In this document: positions 54,116 to 64,000 of the stretch, piece by piece
Layout of the letters: every line of letters begins with the position of its first letter
Position numbering within the stretch: the stretch's first letter is position 1
Translations under genes and position numbers: made by a program
The notes under the pieces: generated by a model
Seen by the model: the letters and a program-made list of their open reading frames with translations, nothing else
Told to the model about the DNA's origin: nothing
Database searches by the model: none
NCBI GenBank assembly: GCA_021234535.1
Contig: CM037830.1
Location: forward strand, 8,125,252 to 8,189,251
DNA: 64,000 nt
Reading direction: 5' to 3'
From: Stichopus chloronotus
Lineage: Eukaryota > Echinodermata > Holothuroidea > Aspidochirotida > Stichopodidae

Positions 54116-54153
54116 CGCAAAAGAAGAAACTTAGGAAGAGGCCTACGAAAGGG
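54116..54153 (+). CDS. Exon 9: Lys/Arg-rich linker
   Basis: The acceptor is a T-rich tract ending in caaaag at 54115. The donor is gggg|tgagt-like, with GT at 54154. Two bases complete a Ser codon, followed by QKKKLRKRPTKG, ending at phase 0. This strongly basic stretch could be a nuclear-localisation or acidic-lipid-binding patch, which is inference. Confidence 0.72.
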
Positions 54154-55564
54154 GTGAGTTGAGAAAAGAAGGGATTTCTCCTGCCAAGTGAACTCATATG
54201 ATTTTAACTTTATATTGACAACTGGACTGAAGAATGTTGCATAATATATTACTCATTCAAAGGGGGGGGGGGCGGGGGTTTGTTTACATTGTCTGCCATT
54301 TGCATTAACATTTTTATATCCTTCTCAGCAGTACGACCTGACCTTTCTACCGTTTGTTAAACTGTCGTCCTCTGCGAGAATTTTCAAGAAGTTTTGTTTC
54401 GTTTATAATATCATTATTGCTAACGTATGCAAATTTGGGGTCTTAAAACAGTTTTAAAGTTACATAGTCGACTGATAACTTAAGGGTTCTTCAATGAATG
54501 AGAAAATGTATTCAATGCAGACTCTTCAAACCCAACACCACATGTTGTTTATAACTCAAGAAATTTCTGTTTGAAGAAATACTTCACTGTTCAACAAAGA
54601 TATCCAGTTGGTTTAGGGTCATGTAACACCAGCAAAGATATCCCTGTTGGTTTAGGGTCATGTGACACCAGCAAAGATATCCCTGTTGGTTTAGGGTCAT
54701 CTAGCACCAGCAAAGATATCCCCCGTTGTGTTAAGGTCATGTAATACCAGCAAAGATAGCCTTGTGGGTTAAGGATCATGTAACGGAAGGCAAAGATATC
54801 CCTGTTGGGTTAAGGTCATGTAACACCAGCAAAGATATCCCTGTTGGCTTAGGGTCATGTCACACCAGCAAGCTAATTGCAATAAGTCTTTGTTGTTCTT
54901 TGACAATGAAACCCATACTTGACCTTGAAATTTGACACCAATGAAAACTCGAATGGGGTCAATCGCAGAATTATACTTAAAAAGTTTTGGAAATTAAGTT
55001 CACATCCCTTAAACTTGTGTATTGTTGCTGCTGTGACAGTTGAAGAAATAGGAAAGAGAATATTCAAGTAGACGTGGTTTTGTGACATCACAGTTTTCCC
55101 ACAATGCCTTGCAACATTTTGAAATGGATATTTATTTCAAACTTCCTGACTTTCAAACAGATCTTGCTATTGACGTAATAAATAGAGATGAGACCAAATA
55201 AGAGAGAAAAAAATTTCATACATTTTATAAATGCCCATCGTACTCAGCGGCCAATCTCTTTAAATTAGATTTACTTTTCTTTTCTATTGTATCTGATACT
55301 GTTAGTTATTCTGTCAAAAAATAAGAAATTTATTACAAGAAAGTTATTAAGTGTACGTTATAAAGTTAAAAGCATATAGTTGAGGCTTGTATTGTTGTTT
55401 TCGCAACTTTGTTCTTTCGTCCATTTAAATTTCATTAATCAGGGCGGAATTTTGGTCAGGAAAAGCGGTCTCGACTTTTATATCATTGTATTACACTTTT
55501 TCTCTCAATTTTCTTTTCCGTGACACTTTGAAATGTTAGAATATTCTCTTTTTTTCTACTACAG
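54154..55564 (+). other. Intron 9
   Basis: 1.4 kb with a G run near 54262 and the 39-bp minisatellite. Confidence 0.75.
54595..54868 (+). repeat. 39-bp minisatellite, seven copies, in intron 9
   Basis: Seven units begin with CAAAGATATCC or a close variant and end with ACACCAG. The units measure 38-40 bases. The consensus core is TTGGTTTAGGGTCATGT. Copies 1-3 and 6-7 are very close, and copies 4 and 5 are diverged. On the minus strand it gives a repeating GISLLVLHDPKPT reading, which is a by-product of the 39-base period. Confidence 0.95.
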
Positions 55565-55651
55565 AAACAGAAGAGTAGAACAGAACTAGAAGAGGCATTG
55601 AAGCGGTACACGATATACGATAGTGAAGACTTAGAGTTTGCCAAATATGGG
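55565..55651 (+). CDS. Exon 10: pre-DH segment
   Basis: The acceptor is tctactacag at 55564 and the donor is ggg|gtgaga at 55652. It has 87 nt, phase 0-0, and reads KQKSRTELEEALKRYTIYDS and then EDLEFAKYG. It probably forms a helix leading up to the DH domain. It joins without a break to the next exon. Confidence 0.85.
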
Positions 55652-56211
55652 GTGAGATTTGATAACATTTTAACCAAAGGGCTGTAGGGGTACCTCACTA
55701 TAAATGGAGTTGTGGGGCATGTGGGTTAGCAGTCCAGACGCGTACGGTTAACGGTGACTTTGGACTTTGAGAGGTTCGGCAAGTTTACTGTAACCGTCGA
55801 GGCAGGTGTTGGTATGAACCGTTTTCTGACGTATCTACCGTAACACCTGCAAACAATTACGGTAAAGATTTGTCTCATTTAAGATCAAAGCTCTATGAGT
55901 CCTAATTCACGTTTGATTGACTCAACACAACATATTTATATCGCAAAAATAAATAAATAAATAAATAAAACACGTATCGAGTGTTACTGAGTGTAATAGA
56001 TCACGGTGACATACGTGAATTATAATAGCATACAATCTGTACGCAGATCTAGTCGGGATCCTGGGGAAAGTTCGCGGACGTTATTATTGCGAATGAAGCC
56101 CTCCGGTGCACGAGTAATACACGTCCATTGTGAGGGAAAGAAATACTGCAGACTGCTAATTGTAAGAAGAGTTTCATTTCTTTTTGTTTTATCATTTTTT
56201 TTTATTTTTAG
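55652..56211 (+). other. Intron 10
   Basis: 0.56 kb with an AAAT microsatellite. Confidence 0.8.
55946..55970. repeat. AAAT microsatellite
   Basis: About six AAAT units in intron 10. Confidence 0.9.
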
Positions 56212-56370
56212 CAAGATGGAATGGATTGGATGGTGTTCATGAAAGACGTACTTCAAACAGACAATATCCCGAAACCAAGCAACAAGGAAATGAAGAGGAG
56301 AAACAAAATCTGGGAATTATTCAGAAGTGAGGTTGTTTACTTGGTTGACCACATCCTCATCCTAAAAAAC
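56212..56370 (+). CDS. Exon 11: start of the DH (RhoGEF) domain
   Basis: The acceptor is a T-rich tract ending in tttttag at 56211. The donor is aac|gtacgt at 56371. It has 159 nt, phase 0-0. It opens with QDGMDWMVFMKDVLQTDN and ends with IWELFRSEVVYLVDHILILK. The last stretch is conserved region 1 of DH domains: the Trp-Glu-Leu and Ser-Glu positions of helix 1 contact the switch regions of the GTPase in known structures of the family. Confidence 0.92.
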
Positions 56371-56595
56371 GTACGTTTCGATTGTCTCTTTCAAACACTG
56401 AATAATTGCAGTTTCGGTGCACACGAATGTAACATTAAAAAACAACATCGAAGAAAAATTGTATGTGAGTAATATTCGTAACATCACGCATCTGATATCG
56501 AACAGGAATATATATAAACATATTTAGCTCACTTTAAATAATGACGTCGACTTGGTTTTTCTTTTTTTTTTTTTTCATCCTGTTCTGTTCTTCAG

Positions 56596-56694
56596 ATTTT
56601 TCAGGGACCTTTGCTCTTCCTTATCAGCGCCGAAAACACATTTGAAAACATTGAACCTAGGAAAGTGTTTGCCAACCTCGACGAGATTTGCTCT
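56596..56694 (+). CDS. Exon 12: DH domain, helix 2 region
   Basis: The acceptor is ttcttcag at 56595 and the donor is tct|gtaagt at 56695. It has 99 nt, phase 0-0, and reads IFQGPLLFLISAENTFENIE and then PRKVFANLDEICS. The VFANLDEI motif is the usual (L/V)F.N(I/L)..I block of DH domains. A second AG at 56604 would remove three codons in frame and could be an alternative acceptor. Confidence 0.92.
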
Positions 56695-57396
56695 GTAAGT
56701 ATTTACGATACCGGTAACATACAAAGATGTGTGATGTTTATGGCGGTGGTATAAATTGCAGAATTAGAGCGGCTACCAGAATTATCAATGAAAAACGAAA
56801 TTAAATACCCTAGCAGTATCATTATACAAATACAGACAGACAGGCATTGTCGTAGACATGGTTCTCATTCAGCATTATGTTTCAAAATGCCACACGCATA
56901 CAAATTTAAGGGCAGTTCTTTTACTGATTGTTACCCCCATCGTTAATTCATTAAGGCCATCTTTGTCATCATTCCCATCTTTATCTTATCAGGGGGTGCC
57001 TGATACTTGTAAACGAAACATAATGCCACAGTAATAATACGAATGTAACAAAGGGTGTGCCCAAAGAAATTTTGTTTGTGATTGCGAGGATAATTGTCTT
57101 CTTGAAAAATTGATATTACTTTTATGATTCTTTGGATATCAATCTCTCGAATACCAAACTTTATTCTGTTTTTATCAAGAAACTTCTCATCCCCGGATTC
57201 CTATCATTGCAGATTTTTGGTCGTGTGTCAAAATCATGTTTGGGAAGAAGTTTCTTCCGCATGATATACGACAGGTTAATATCAGGGTTGGACTTTGAAG
57301 TCTCTAGAAGGGGGAAATATGTGAGATATTATGCGAGTATTGGCTGTATCCCCCCATCCCATCCCCATTGATAATCACCTTTTTTTTTAATGATAG
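56695..57396 (+). other. Intron 12
   Basis: 0.7 kb. Nothing else was recognised. Confidence 0.8.
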
Positions 57397-57498
57397 GTAA
57401 GCACAGCCTTCTGTCGGGAACTTTACAAGGGTCTAAAGGAAACAACAACTAGCGAAATATTTGGACCGACGGAGGTCATCGTTAGACTCTTGGAGAAT
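57397..57498 (+). CDS. Exon 13: DH domain, middle helices
   Basis: The acceptor is tgatag at 57396 and the donor is aat|gtaagt at 57499. It has 102 nt, phase 0-0, and reads VSTAFCRELYKGLKETTTSE and then IFGPTEVIVRLLEN. This fits the segment between the VFANLDEI block and the next DH helix. The exon itself begins with a gtaag string right after its AG. Confidence 0.85.
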
Positions 57499-59108
57499 GT
57501 AAGTATAACACGCATATCGAAAAGTACCGTTAAATGTCACAGTCCGGTATGTCGGTTCGGTATGTCCGCAAACCGCGATTTAATTGACTTGCACAATCAT
57601 CTCCCGTGGTCCTCAAGAAGGAAGACAAATCCTCTTGGTTTTGAAATTACAGAGATTATTGACAAATTCTTCGGAGAGAAAATACGATCTGTGGATGGGG
57701 GTAGAAATAATTCAGATTCAGAGGTAGTTCCTGTAGAGTTAAGTTAGTCGGGTTGCAGGTCTACCATCTTGAAAACGTTAAAATTCCGTAGAATGGAAAG
57801 ATCGCATGATCACGACAAACTTAGGCAATAATCCTAGATCTCGATAGATGGCAACCACGAAAGGCCGAAATCATTTCCTTTTTTTTTTTAGATACTTTGT
57901 TGGTATATTTTTGCTGCTAATTTTCCGGGGAGGAAAACTATAGGCCTCTTTGACATTTGTGCTGTAGGCTTATTTCGAATAAATATTCCGAAGCACGCTG
58001 CTGATATAAAGCGTGATTAGCACATTATCCGTATAACTTACTTAATGTCTCTCGTACTGGTATGATGGTCAGGGAAACACGAGACCCAAGAAACCGTTTC
58101 TTCTTTAACTACAGTACACGACCTGGCGATGCAACGATATTAACTTATTACTGTATACCCTTTTGAATTCACGTCATTTAGCAAATTGAATGAAAGCACG
58201 TATTTACCACGAACAAAAATGAAATAAAACTTTTGAAAAGGTGGTCACGGAAAATCATTGGCCCCGTTTACGTCACGGAGAGGCTGTACCGAGATTGTTG
58301 GTCACTTGGTATTCTCAACCTTACTATGTCATTAATTCACTCCGCAGGTTACATTACAACATCATGACATAGTGTAATGGAATTGTGGAAAGGAGAGGCC
58401 AAATTATGTTTACGATGTACCAGTTAAACGGTCAATATTTCCCAAAAAACAGTCCAGCTGGGTTCTTTGCAGACTCTGCTATGTCAGTACACGGGCATTA
58501 AACCTCACCAAAGTAGAGGACGGTCGTAGGATTACGTAGGATGCGACCGTCTGCAGCCAACAGGAGGAGTTGCTGTCAACGATAATTTAGAAAATTGTAA
58601 ACCGTTTCTAGCCAGCAACAGCCCATAGTCTACAAACAGTAAACTTTAAATACCAGCAATACGTTACATTGGTATAATAGGGTGCATCGAATCAACGACT
58701 GAAGAATATTAGCGAACACCTCCATTTTGATTTTTCAAGATACGTTATCATTACCATAGGCCTAAATATCTTCTTACTCAATAATTGAATTACTGTGGTT
58801 CGATGAGGCGAGGGACGTCGCTGGTTCGTCACTGTTACAGTCAGGAGGTTAATAATAACCATCCGCTGGGCTAACACGAAACGAGAAATACAATAACAAA
58901 TAAGACAGTTCCATTACACATACATTTTCACACTTCCCCCAGCCTCCATACATACCGCACGTGGCAGGATGCCGTGACAGTGTAGGCTTGTATATGTGAA
59001 TGTTTCCCGGACTAACTGCCAACAATAATTTTATTTGCTATACCATGATTGCTTTATTGATTTAACATCTCACGAGTTCCTATTTTCTCTCTCTCTCTCT
59101 TTGAGTAG
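57499..59108 (+). other. Intron 13
   Basis: 1.6 kb ending in a CT microsatellite-like acceptor tract (about 59085-59100). The open frame that continues from exon 13 to 57747 is read-through past a consensus donor and is not counted as coding. Confidence 0.8.
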
Positions 59109-59222
59109 TTTGACACTAAGATTAGTCCAGCGTACCAGACGTACTGCATGAACTATGACTCCGGAGCAGTAGAATACCTCAAGAAAAACGAAGAACATTC
59201 AGACTTCCGTACATTTCTGGAA
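59109..59222 (+). CDS. Exon 14: DH domain, SPAYQTYCMNY helix
   Basis: A CT-repeat tract ending in gagtag at 59108 forms the acceptor, and the donor is gaa|gtaagt at 59223. It has 114 nt, phase 0-0. It reads FDTKISPAYQTYCMNYDSGA and ends in HSDFRTFLE. The Y..YC.NY pattern is the conserved DH helix that follows the F.....Y block. It is a strong match to the family by eye. Confidence 0.92.
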
Positions 59223-59398
59223 GTAAGTTTGAATTATACCTGGTTAGGAGGAGCATACTCAAGCATCGGTGGCAAGCAATGCAGTCAGAAATGTGGCAAA
59301 AAGCATGGGCATCAGCAGAAAACAGTTATCAATGGGCAAAACTTTCAATTGAACAGATTAGGGTTTATTTCACTACTGGAAAAGAGTTTCGATATAGT

Positions 59399-59597
59399 GG
59401 CGGAACCAGGATTTCCATGGGGGGGGGGGGGGGAGGGGGAGGAGGGTTGAAGAGAGGGTTGGGAGTAATGACACTATATCTAAGAGGAGCGCCACCATCC
59501 GTTGGCTCATAGCGTAGGGAGAAAACGTGGATAAAAATGAATCTCAAGTTGCAGGAAATGGCGCTTCCTAGTCTCTCAGGCCTCGTGAATTTAAAAT
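59399..59597 (+). repeat. G-tract repeat module 1 (intron 14)
   Basis: Starts with GTGGCGGAACCAGGATTTCC, then a G run (59419-59433), agtaatgacactat (59464), gcgccaccatc and gttgcaggaaatggcgcttcc. Module 2 follows in the same order. Open frames across it are shadows of the repeat. Confidence 0.85.
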
Positions 59598-59604
59598 AAG
59601 TTAG

Positions 59605-59832
59605 TTATGGCACTGAAGGGGGGGGGGGGGGTTACGTGGTGGAAAGGGTTTACGTGGGGTTAAGTAGTAATGACACTATCCTATCTTAGACACTATCTAG
59701 GGAGAGCGCCACCATCAGTTGCGTGTAAATTCTTGGATAACAATGAGTCTCTACGAACAGTTTATATCACAACTGCCCTAAAGTTGCAGGAAATGGCGCT
59801 TCCCAGTTTCTCTGGCGTTGTGAATTTCAGCT
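59605..59832 (+). repeat. G-tract repeat module 2 (intron 14)
   Basis: Tandem second copy: a G run (59618-59631), agtaatgacactat (59666), gcgccaccatc, gttgcaggaaatggcgcttcc and gttgtgaatttcag. About 200 bases separate matching points of the two modules. Confidence 0.85.
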
Positions 59833-60398
59833 TATATATTCTTTACTTTGAAGAAGACACGTTTTGAAGTTAAATGCACCACTGCAACAGATTGATGTTT
59901 ATTTTTTCATTTTGTCAAGTTCTTTATTTCAAACGGGAAATGGTCCACCCCTCCCCCTTGCGTATACCTACAATAAGTACATCGTCTCAAAAAGTTCTAA
60001 CATACATGATGGATTTTGGAAGATTATAGTGCATGATACTGTACTTTCGGACTTAACATTCTATTGCTGTATTTTTTCTTTGCATAGGGCCTATCTAACA
60101 ATTTTTATAATCACCACATTTAGTAACCCTTTGCCAGTGATTGCTCGTGCTTTATCCAGTTTATTTATAACATAGTATACCGCTGCTTGTATTAAGGACT
60201 TGACTGTTTCCAGCATTACAAATGGATTCCAGTTTTTTAAGTTACGTTGTATCACCGACCACTGCTTGGAAATGGAGGAAGACATGAAATGATGCACTTA
60301 AATAATGGCTTTATACGTGCATCTGGTTTCAGAGAAAAAAATGCAGAGATAACAAGAGAAAGTAAAACTTCTCAAATCGATTTCCTTTTGATCTGCAG

Positions 60399-60573
60399 CT
60401 GAGAGAGAAAGAATGCACGAAAAGCAGATTAGGGATTAAGGATTATCTGGCAGCGCCGATCCAGAGGATCACCAAGTACCCATTACTGCTGAGGGAGATC
60501 CGAGACAACACACCAGATAACAACGCCAAGAACCATTTGATGATCGTCATTGAGAATGTCTCGACAGCAATAA
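60399..60573 (+). CDS. Exon 15: DH signature helix (PIQRITKYPLLL)
   Basis: The acceptor is gatctgcag at 60398 and the donor is ataa|gtaaga at 60574. It has 175 nt, phase 0 in and phase 1 out. It reads LREKECTKSRLGIKDYLAAP and then IQRITKYPLLLREIRDN, the Dbl signature (conserved region 3), before the last DH helix. The Pro, Gln-Arg, Lys-Tyr-Pro and Leu-Leu-Leu residues are all present, so the exchange domain looks intact. Confidence 0.95.
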
Positions 60574-62552
60574 GTAAGACTCTTAATGATGACCATAAAA
60601 AAAAATAACAAGATTAGAGACTATCAATGAAAACTACCGAAGGATTACGATATCATATCTAACCATCCCTGGGGATGTACCAGGAATCTCATAAACATTC
60701 ACGAAGGATTTGGTTTTCGTTCGTTTGGTCTTCAGCAAGTGCAAATATTATTGGAGGAACTGCTCTCCTAGACCCTCCTGCGTGTGTGTCTGTATATGTG
60801 GGGGGGGGGGGGGGAGGGGTGGATGCACATTCGCATGCATGTGTGTTTGTTTATCTTTTGTGTTTCTTTGCGTTATGATTATTTCGGGTCTTCGACTGAC
60901 TTGTGAGGACTCCCTCCAAGTCCTCTGAAATCATATAAAACTCTGCTAGTCTCGAATCACCGTGAAAGTCTAATTGTTATGAAAGTTCTAAATATATGCA
61001 GTAATACCGACTTGTGTCGGATCGAATCTGCGGTAGCAAACCAGCTAACCTTATCCAGCAAAAGTGACAGAAGCAATCTGTGTCATTGTTACACAATATT
61101 CAATAGGAATCCCCCTTTCCCACCTCGACACTTAAACATGAAAGCCATGCATCCACGAAACATCATTTCCATGCCATTGTTATATCAGGTTATCTAGGAC
61201 GTTGTTCCAATTTTATTCCGTCATTTGTGCAGTTTTGTTCATCCTTGTGTCCCTCCACTGATTAGAATCAACGATACTCCTGGACTTTTCTTTCCACAAC
61301 ACGAGGGGACAATGCTCCAAATCAATTTGAAGAATCTTCACAGCCGATATGATAAATGCAAATGTCACATTATGTTTTAACATATCCTTTCAAGGATTTT
61401 CATTTGAAAGATCGATAATTGTTTTATCGTAGAAATGGTCACCACGGGGGATTGGAGAGGAATTTGAAGTAAACTTTGAACTTGATTTTGGCGATTTTCG
61501 CTACCGAGAGCTTAAGAAAATCCATGCATGCATACTGTAACATAAAAAAAAATAGATACTTGTCCGAGTTGATGGAAACAAGAACACAAAGTCGCCTCTA
61601 TATTTCTTGAAGGGAAAAAAATACAGTTGCCAGTTGCACTTACATCCTCACTTAGATGAACACCAGTTTGGAGTTTTGGGATGTTATATGCAAAGTTTGA
61701 AGGAATGAGGTACAAAATAACAACATATATAAGGCCTGCATGATTATAAACAGTTCACGTCAGTTTTGAAAGATCCATCCCCGCCCTAGGTATTAACAGA
61801 AGACCACACCTCCTCAACTGTTTTGGAATTGAGAAGCAGTTGCCGTTGTTTGGATGTTATTATTCTTAATTTGTCCATCTTTTCGATGTGTCAACTTTGC
61901 CTGGTAGAAATAAATAGTGTGATAGTAGGCTACCAGCATGGACCTTATCAATGAGAAGAAAAGAAAACAATACCGTCAGAGATGATTTTCGATATCTGAA
62001 GCCATGTAGCAAATGTATGCGAAGTTGGCCACGTCCAGTAGCAAGGCCTTCGGCGGTCTATGGACAAGATACTGTAAAGGATCCCGAATTGAAGGCATTA
62101 TTATGCTTGGCGATGCATGAGGTCTTTCTAATTATGTAAGAAATCTTTTCGTTGAGAACATGAAACTAGAGTGTAATTTGGGGTTAAGGGGTGGAGAGAC
62201 AGTAGGCGGAGTTACGACTTTTGAGATCTTTTTTTTTTTGCACAGTTTGTTAGAGGCACTTTCGGGGACATTGTCCACTGCACGCTTGTTGCACGTCTGG
62301 CCTCGTCGAATCGCAAAGCATCGTTCTACATATGGAGAGACTGAAATTCCCCCGCATTAAAAAAAAAAAAAAAAAAAAAAACGTGCTTCATCCCCGTGAG
62401 TTGTTTGCCACAGCTACCACTGCAAGTCAGTTTAATCCAATTAGTCAACACATGCCCCGCAGGTATGTGGAAAACGACTATATATATATATGAAGTTGGG
62501 AGTATTTTCTCTGATTCTTTTCATTTTTTTTTTTTTTGTGTGTGTTTCGCAG
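60574..62552 (+). other. Intron 15
   Basis: 2.0 kb with a G run (60800-60813) and the poly-A tract at 62360. No exon was recognised. Confidence 0.75.
62360..62381. repeat. 22-base poly-A tract
   Basis: Poly-A run preceded by a GC-richer stretch (about 62240-62355). It could be the tail of a short retroelement on the + strand, but no flanking target duplication was seen. Confidence 0.6.
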
Positions 62553-62668
62553 ACAACTTGGAGAAAAAGGTCAAATGGTTGGCTAAATTTGAGAGATTGA
62601 AAGAACTTGATGAAATGATCGTCTGGCCACAAACAGACGCCGTTGAAGGGAAGAACGCCTACACTGAT
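62553..62668 (+). CDS. Exon 16: DH-PH linker, last exon visible
   Basis: The acceptor is a long T/TG tract ending in ttcgcag at 62552, and the donor is gat|gtaagt at 62669. It has 116 nt, phase 1 in and phase 0 out, and reads NLEKKVKWLAKFERLKELDE and then MIVWPQTDAVEGKNAYTD. KVKW and IVWP are what point to PLEKHG7 among DH-PH proteins, by recall. The PH domain should follow beyond 64,000. Confidence 0.9.
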
Positions 62669-64000
62669 GTAAGTATATAGCCAACTGTACATGAATCGAT
62701 GTTCAACTGCTTGCACATCGAAAAGTTACCGACGTCGTAAACAATGTTTGTTTGGATTAACCTACGAACAGATCAGCTCGAACCGTGCGTGCCTCACTCC
62801 AAGATGGGGGCACCATCGTGAAGACATCCCACGCGCGACACTCCGACTTTTCACTTTTAGAATATTTTATAGCGATCCCTCAATGTCTTCGCACTGTGTG
62901 TTATCAACTGAGACGTTGTAAGCCTATCCTGGATATCTTACAGTAGTAAATCATACCGGTCTCACAGTTTAAGGAAGTAACGATATCGGTAAAAGATGAT
63001 AGAGTTACAACTTTATGCCTCAGCTCGTTTTTACCGCCAGTTTAGTTCATGATTTACCACGGTAAGGATTGATAAGGCACATGACTTCACGTTCCGTATA
63101 GTGCGGTAACGACAGTGTATGATAATTATGGCAGCCGCCAGTCATCCCAGTGCATTTGGTGAGTCGTCGGCAGTGGCGGCACCGAGGGAAGGGGTGGGGA
63201 AGGAATTAGTGCCCAGTCAGAAAATTTCCCAGATGCCCCCCCCCCCCCTCCACTCAGCTGAAGTGCCCTGACAAATACATATATATGTCTACGCCCTGCC
63301 GATATTCATAAGTCTGCATTTACCTTTCTGTTTTAGGAAGTCCAGGTGACTCAATTTTTCACCCAGAGATATGCTAAAACCCCAGAGCTTCCGGGGATTC
63401 GCCCCTGGAACCCTAACGGGCATTGACACTGGACCCCACCAGGGGTTGTAAGTTTTCATGTTTAAAGTATACCTATCTTGAGACCTATCCTGCTATGGAT
63501 GGGTCCTAAGGCGGGTCCCTGGTTACCACATGCTCAGCTCGCGCACTGCGATAGACTTTTCGCCCCCCCCCCCCTCCTCTTGCTATCATCCCACCCCCTT
63601 CTAAAATCCTGGTGCCACCAAAGGGCGTCGGCGTACATTTTGGTAAATGTATTAATTGTTCCTCCTTCAGTAAAGGAGCTTGTAGCCAAAATGTTTCATG
63701 TCTGTATGATACAGTGAATGTAGCAGCAAACATTGCGGCTTACTTTATTGTAAAATTTTGCTTAAACTTATACGATATGCAAAATGACGGCTAAATAAAA
63801 TGAGTGCTTCAGCCTTTCGTAAACGTTGAGCATTTTCATTTTTTTATCTTAAAGGAGAAAGTCAGAATGTTTGACAGTAAAATACTACTATTCAATGAGA
63901 GACTAAGATATGGTGAACACCATCATCAAATTTCCTTTACATATGATATTTAATTCAGCTGCTGCCATTCTGATATTGGGATGACATAACCTGACCATTT
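62669..64000 (+). other. Intron 16, runs off the window
   Basis: No PH-domain exon was recognised before the right edge. Most of 63170-63650 is repeat. Confidence 0.65.
63170..63650. repeat. Cluster of GC-rich interspersed repeat pieces
   Basis: The pieces are gtggcggcacc at 63173, a C run at 63237-63249, a CCCCAGAG...CCGGGG...CCCCTGG hairpin-like block at 63374-63445, a C run at 63563-63575 and ctaaaatcctggtgccacc at 63601-63619. The last is the reverse complement of the GTGGC.CCAGGAT start seen at 59399. No PH-domain exon could be read through this cluster. Confidence 0.65.

Larger units (their letters stand above)
59223..60398 (+). other. Intron 14
   Basis: 1.2 kb, largely taken up by the two G-tract repeat modules. 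Confidence 0.8.
32278..62668 (+). other. PLEKHG7-like RhoGEF gene, 16 exons visible, both ends outside or unseen
   Basis: This entry is the gene model, and the exons are listed separately. The product is a Dbl-family guanine nucleotide exchange factor that should load GTP onto a Rho-family GTPase at the membrane or cytoskeleton; which GTPase cannot be told. The joined exons give about 673 codons: a Ser/Gly-rich acidic region (residues 1-340), short exons encoding a helical and basic linker (341-389), a pre-DH segment (390-445), the DH domain (446-635) and the DH-PH linker (636-673). The DH signature QRITKYPLLLREI lies in the 60399 exon. The linker motifs KVKW and IVWP fit vertebrate PLEKHG7 better than PLEKHG5 from memory, so the family call is by recall, not by a search. 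The PH domain and stop codon are not visible. All 15 junctions are GT-AG and phase-consistent once one base in the first exon is discounted. Confidence 0.82.

Noticed and set aside
57499..57747. Open frame continuing after exon 13 (57490-57747)
   Set aside because: Exon 13 ends at a consensus gtaagt donor and the DH domain continues at 59109, so this is intron read-through.
63337..63425. Possible exon after tttctgttttag reading EVQVTQFFTQRYAKTPELPG
   Set aside because: It has a good acceptor and phase, but most of it lies in the GC-rich repeat block, it reaches a stop, and it has no PH-like residues.
63855..63950. Frame after aaag reading KVRMFDSKILLFNERLRYGE, looking a little like a PH strand
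   Set aside because: The frame is in phase with exon 16, but in the family about 60 residues should separate IVWP from the PH FLFND strand. It also has a weak donor and hits a stop soon after.

Overview
The window is metazoan nuclear DNA. It is AT-rich and intron-dense, with GT-AG introns, many microsatellites and several interspersed repeat families. A decayed Penelope-like retroelement and repeats tied to long G/C runs suggest an invertebrate, perhaps a marine deuterostome such as an echinoderm. That placement is inference, because no taxonomic marker gene is present.

Only one real gene is supported. It lies on the + strand from about 32,278 to past the right edge. I rebuilt 16 exons from splice sites and reading phase: 32278-32982, 34843-34948, 37577-37602, 42295-42419, 43196-43257, 52305-52328, 53276-53317, 53403-53444, 54116-54153, 55565-55651, 56212-56370, 56596-56694, 57397-57498, 59109-59222, 60399-60573 and 62553-62668. 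All junction phases agree, and together they give about 673 codons. The product has a Ser-rich, acidic N-terminal region, a basic linker, and then a full Dbl-homology (RhoGEF) domain at about residues 446-635. It continues into a linker containing KVKW and IVWP, which I recall from the vertebrate PLEKHG7 family. The expected PH domain and 3' end are not in the window. The first coding exon is also missing, since the 32,278 exon starts mid-codon.

The first visible exon is broken in this sequence. It runs into a stop at 32934, but a +1 shift at a run of five G (32903-32907) would keep it open to a strong donor at 32983 and in phase with the next exon. Small exons of 26, 24, 42, 42 and 38 nt link the N-terminal part to the DH domain.

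The left half (1-32,277) has no convincing gene. It holds a dead Penelope-like C-terminal fragment (about 18,816-19,276), AT microsatellites, a 285-bp compound GATA/GATG microsatellite (27,911-28,195) and one member of a dispersed repeat pair. The introns on the right carry a seven-copy 39-bp minisatellite, a 98-bp direct repeat, two ACTCGT-rich blocks, and a G-tract repeat family that is tandemly duplicated at 59.4-59.8 kb.
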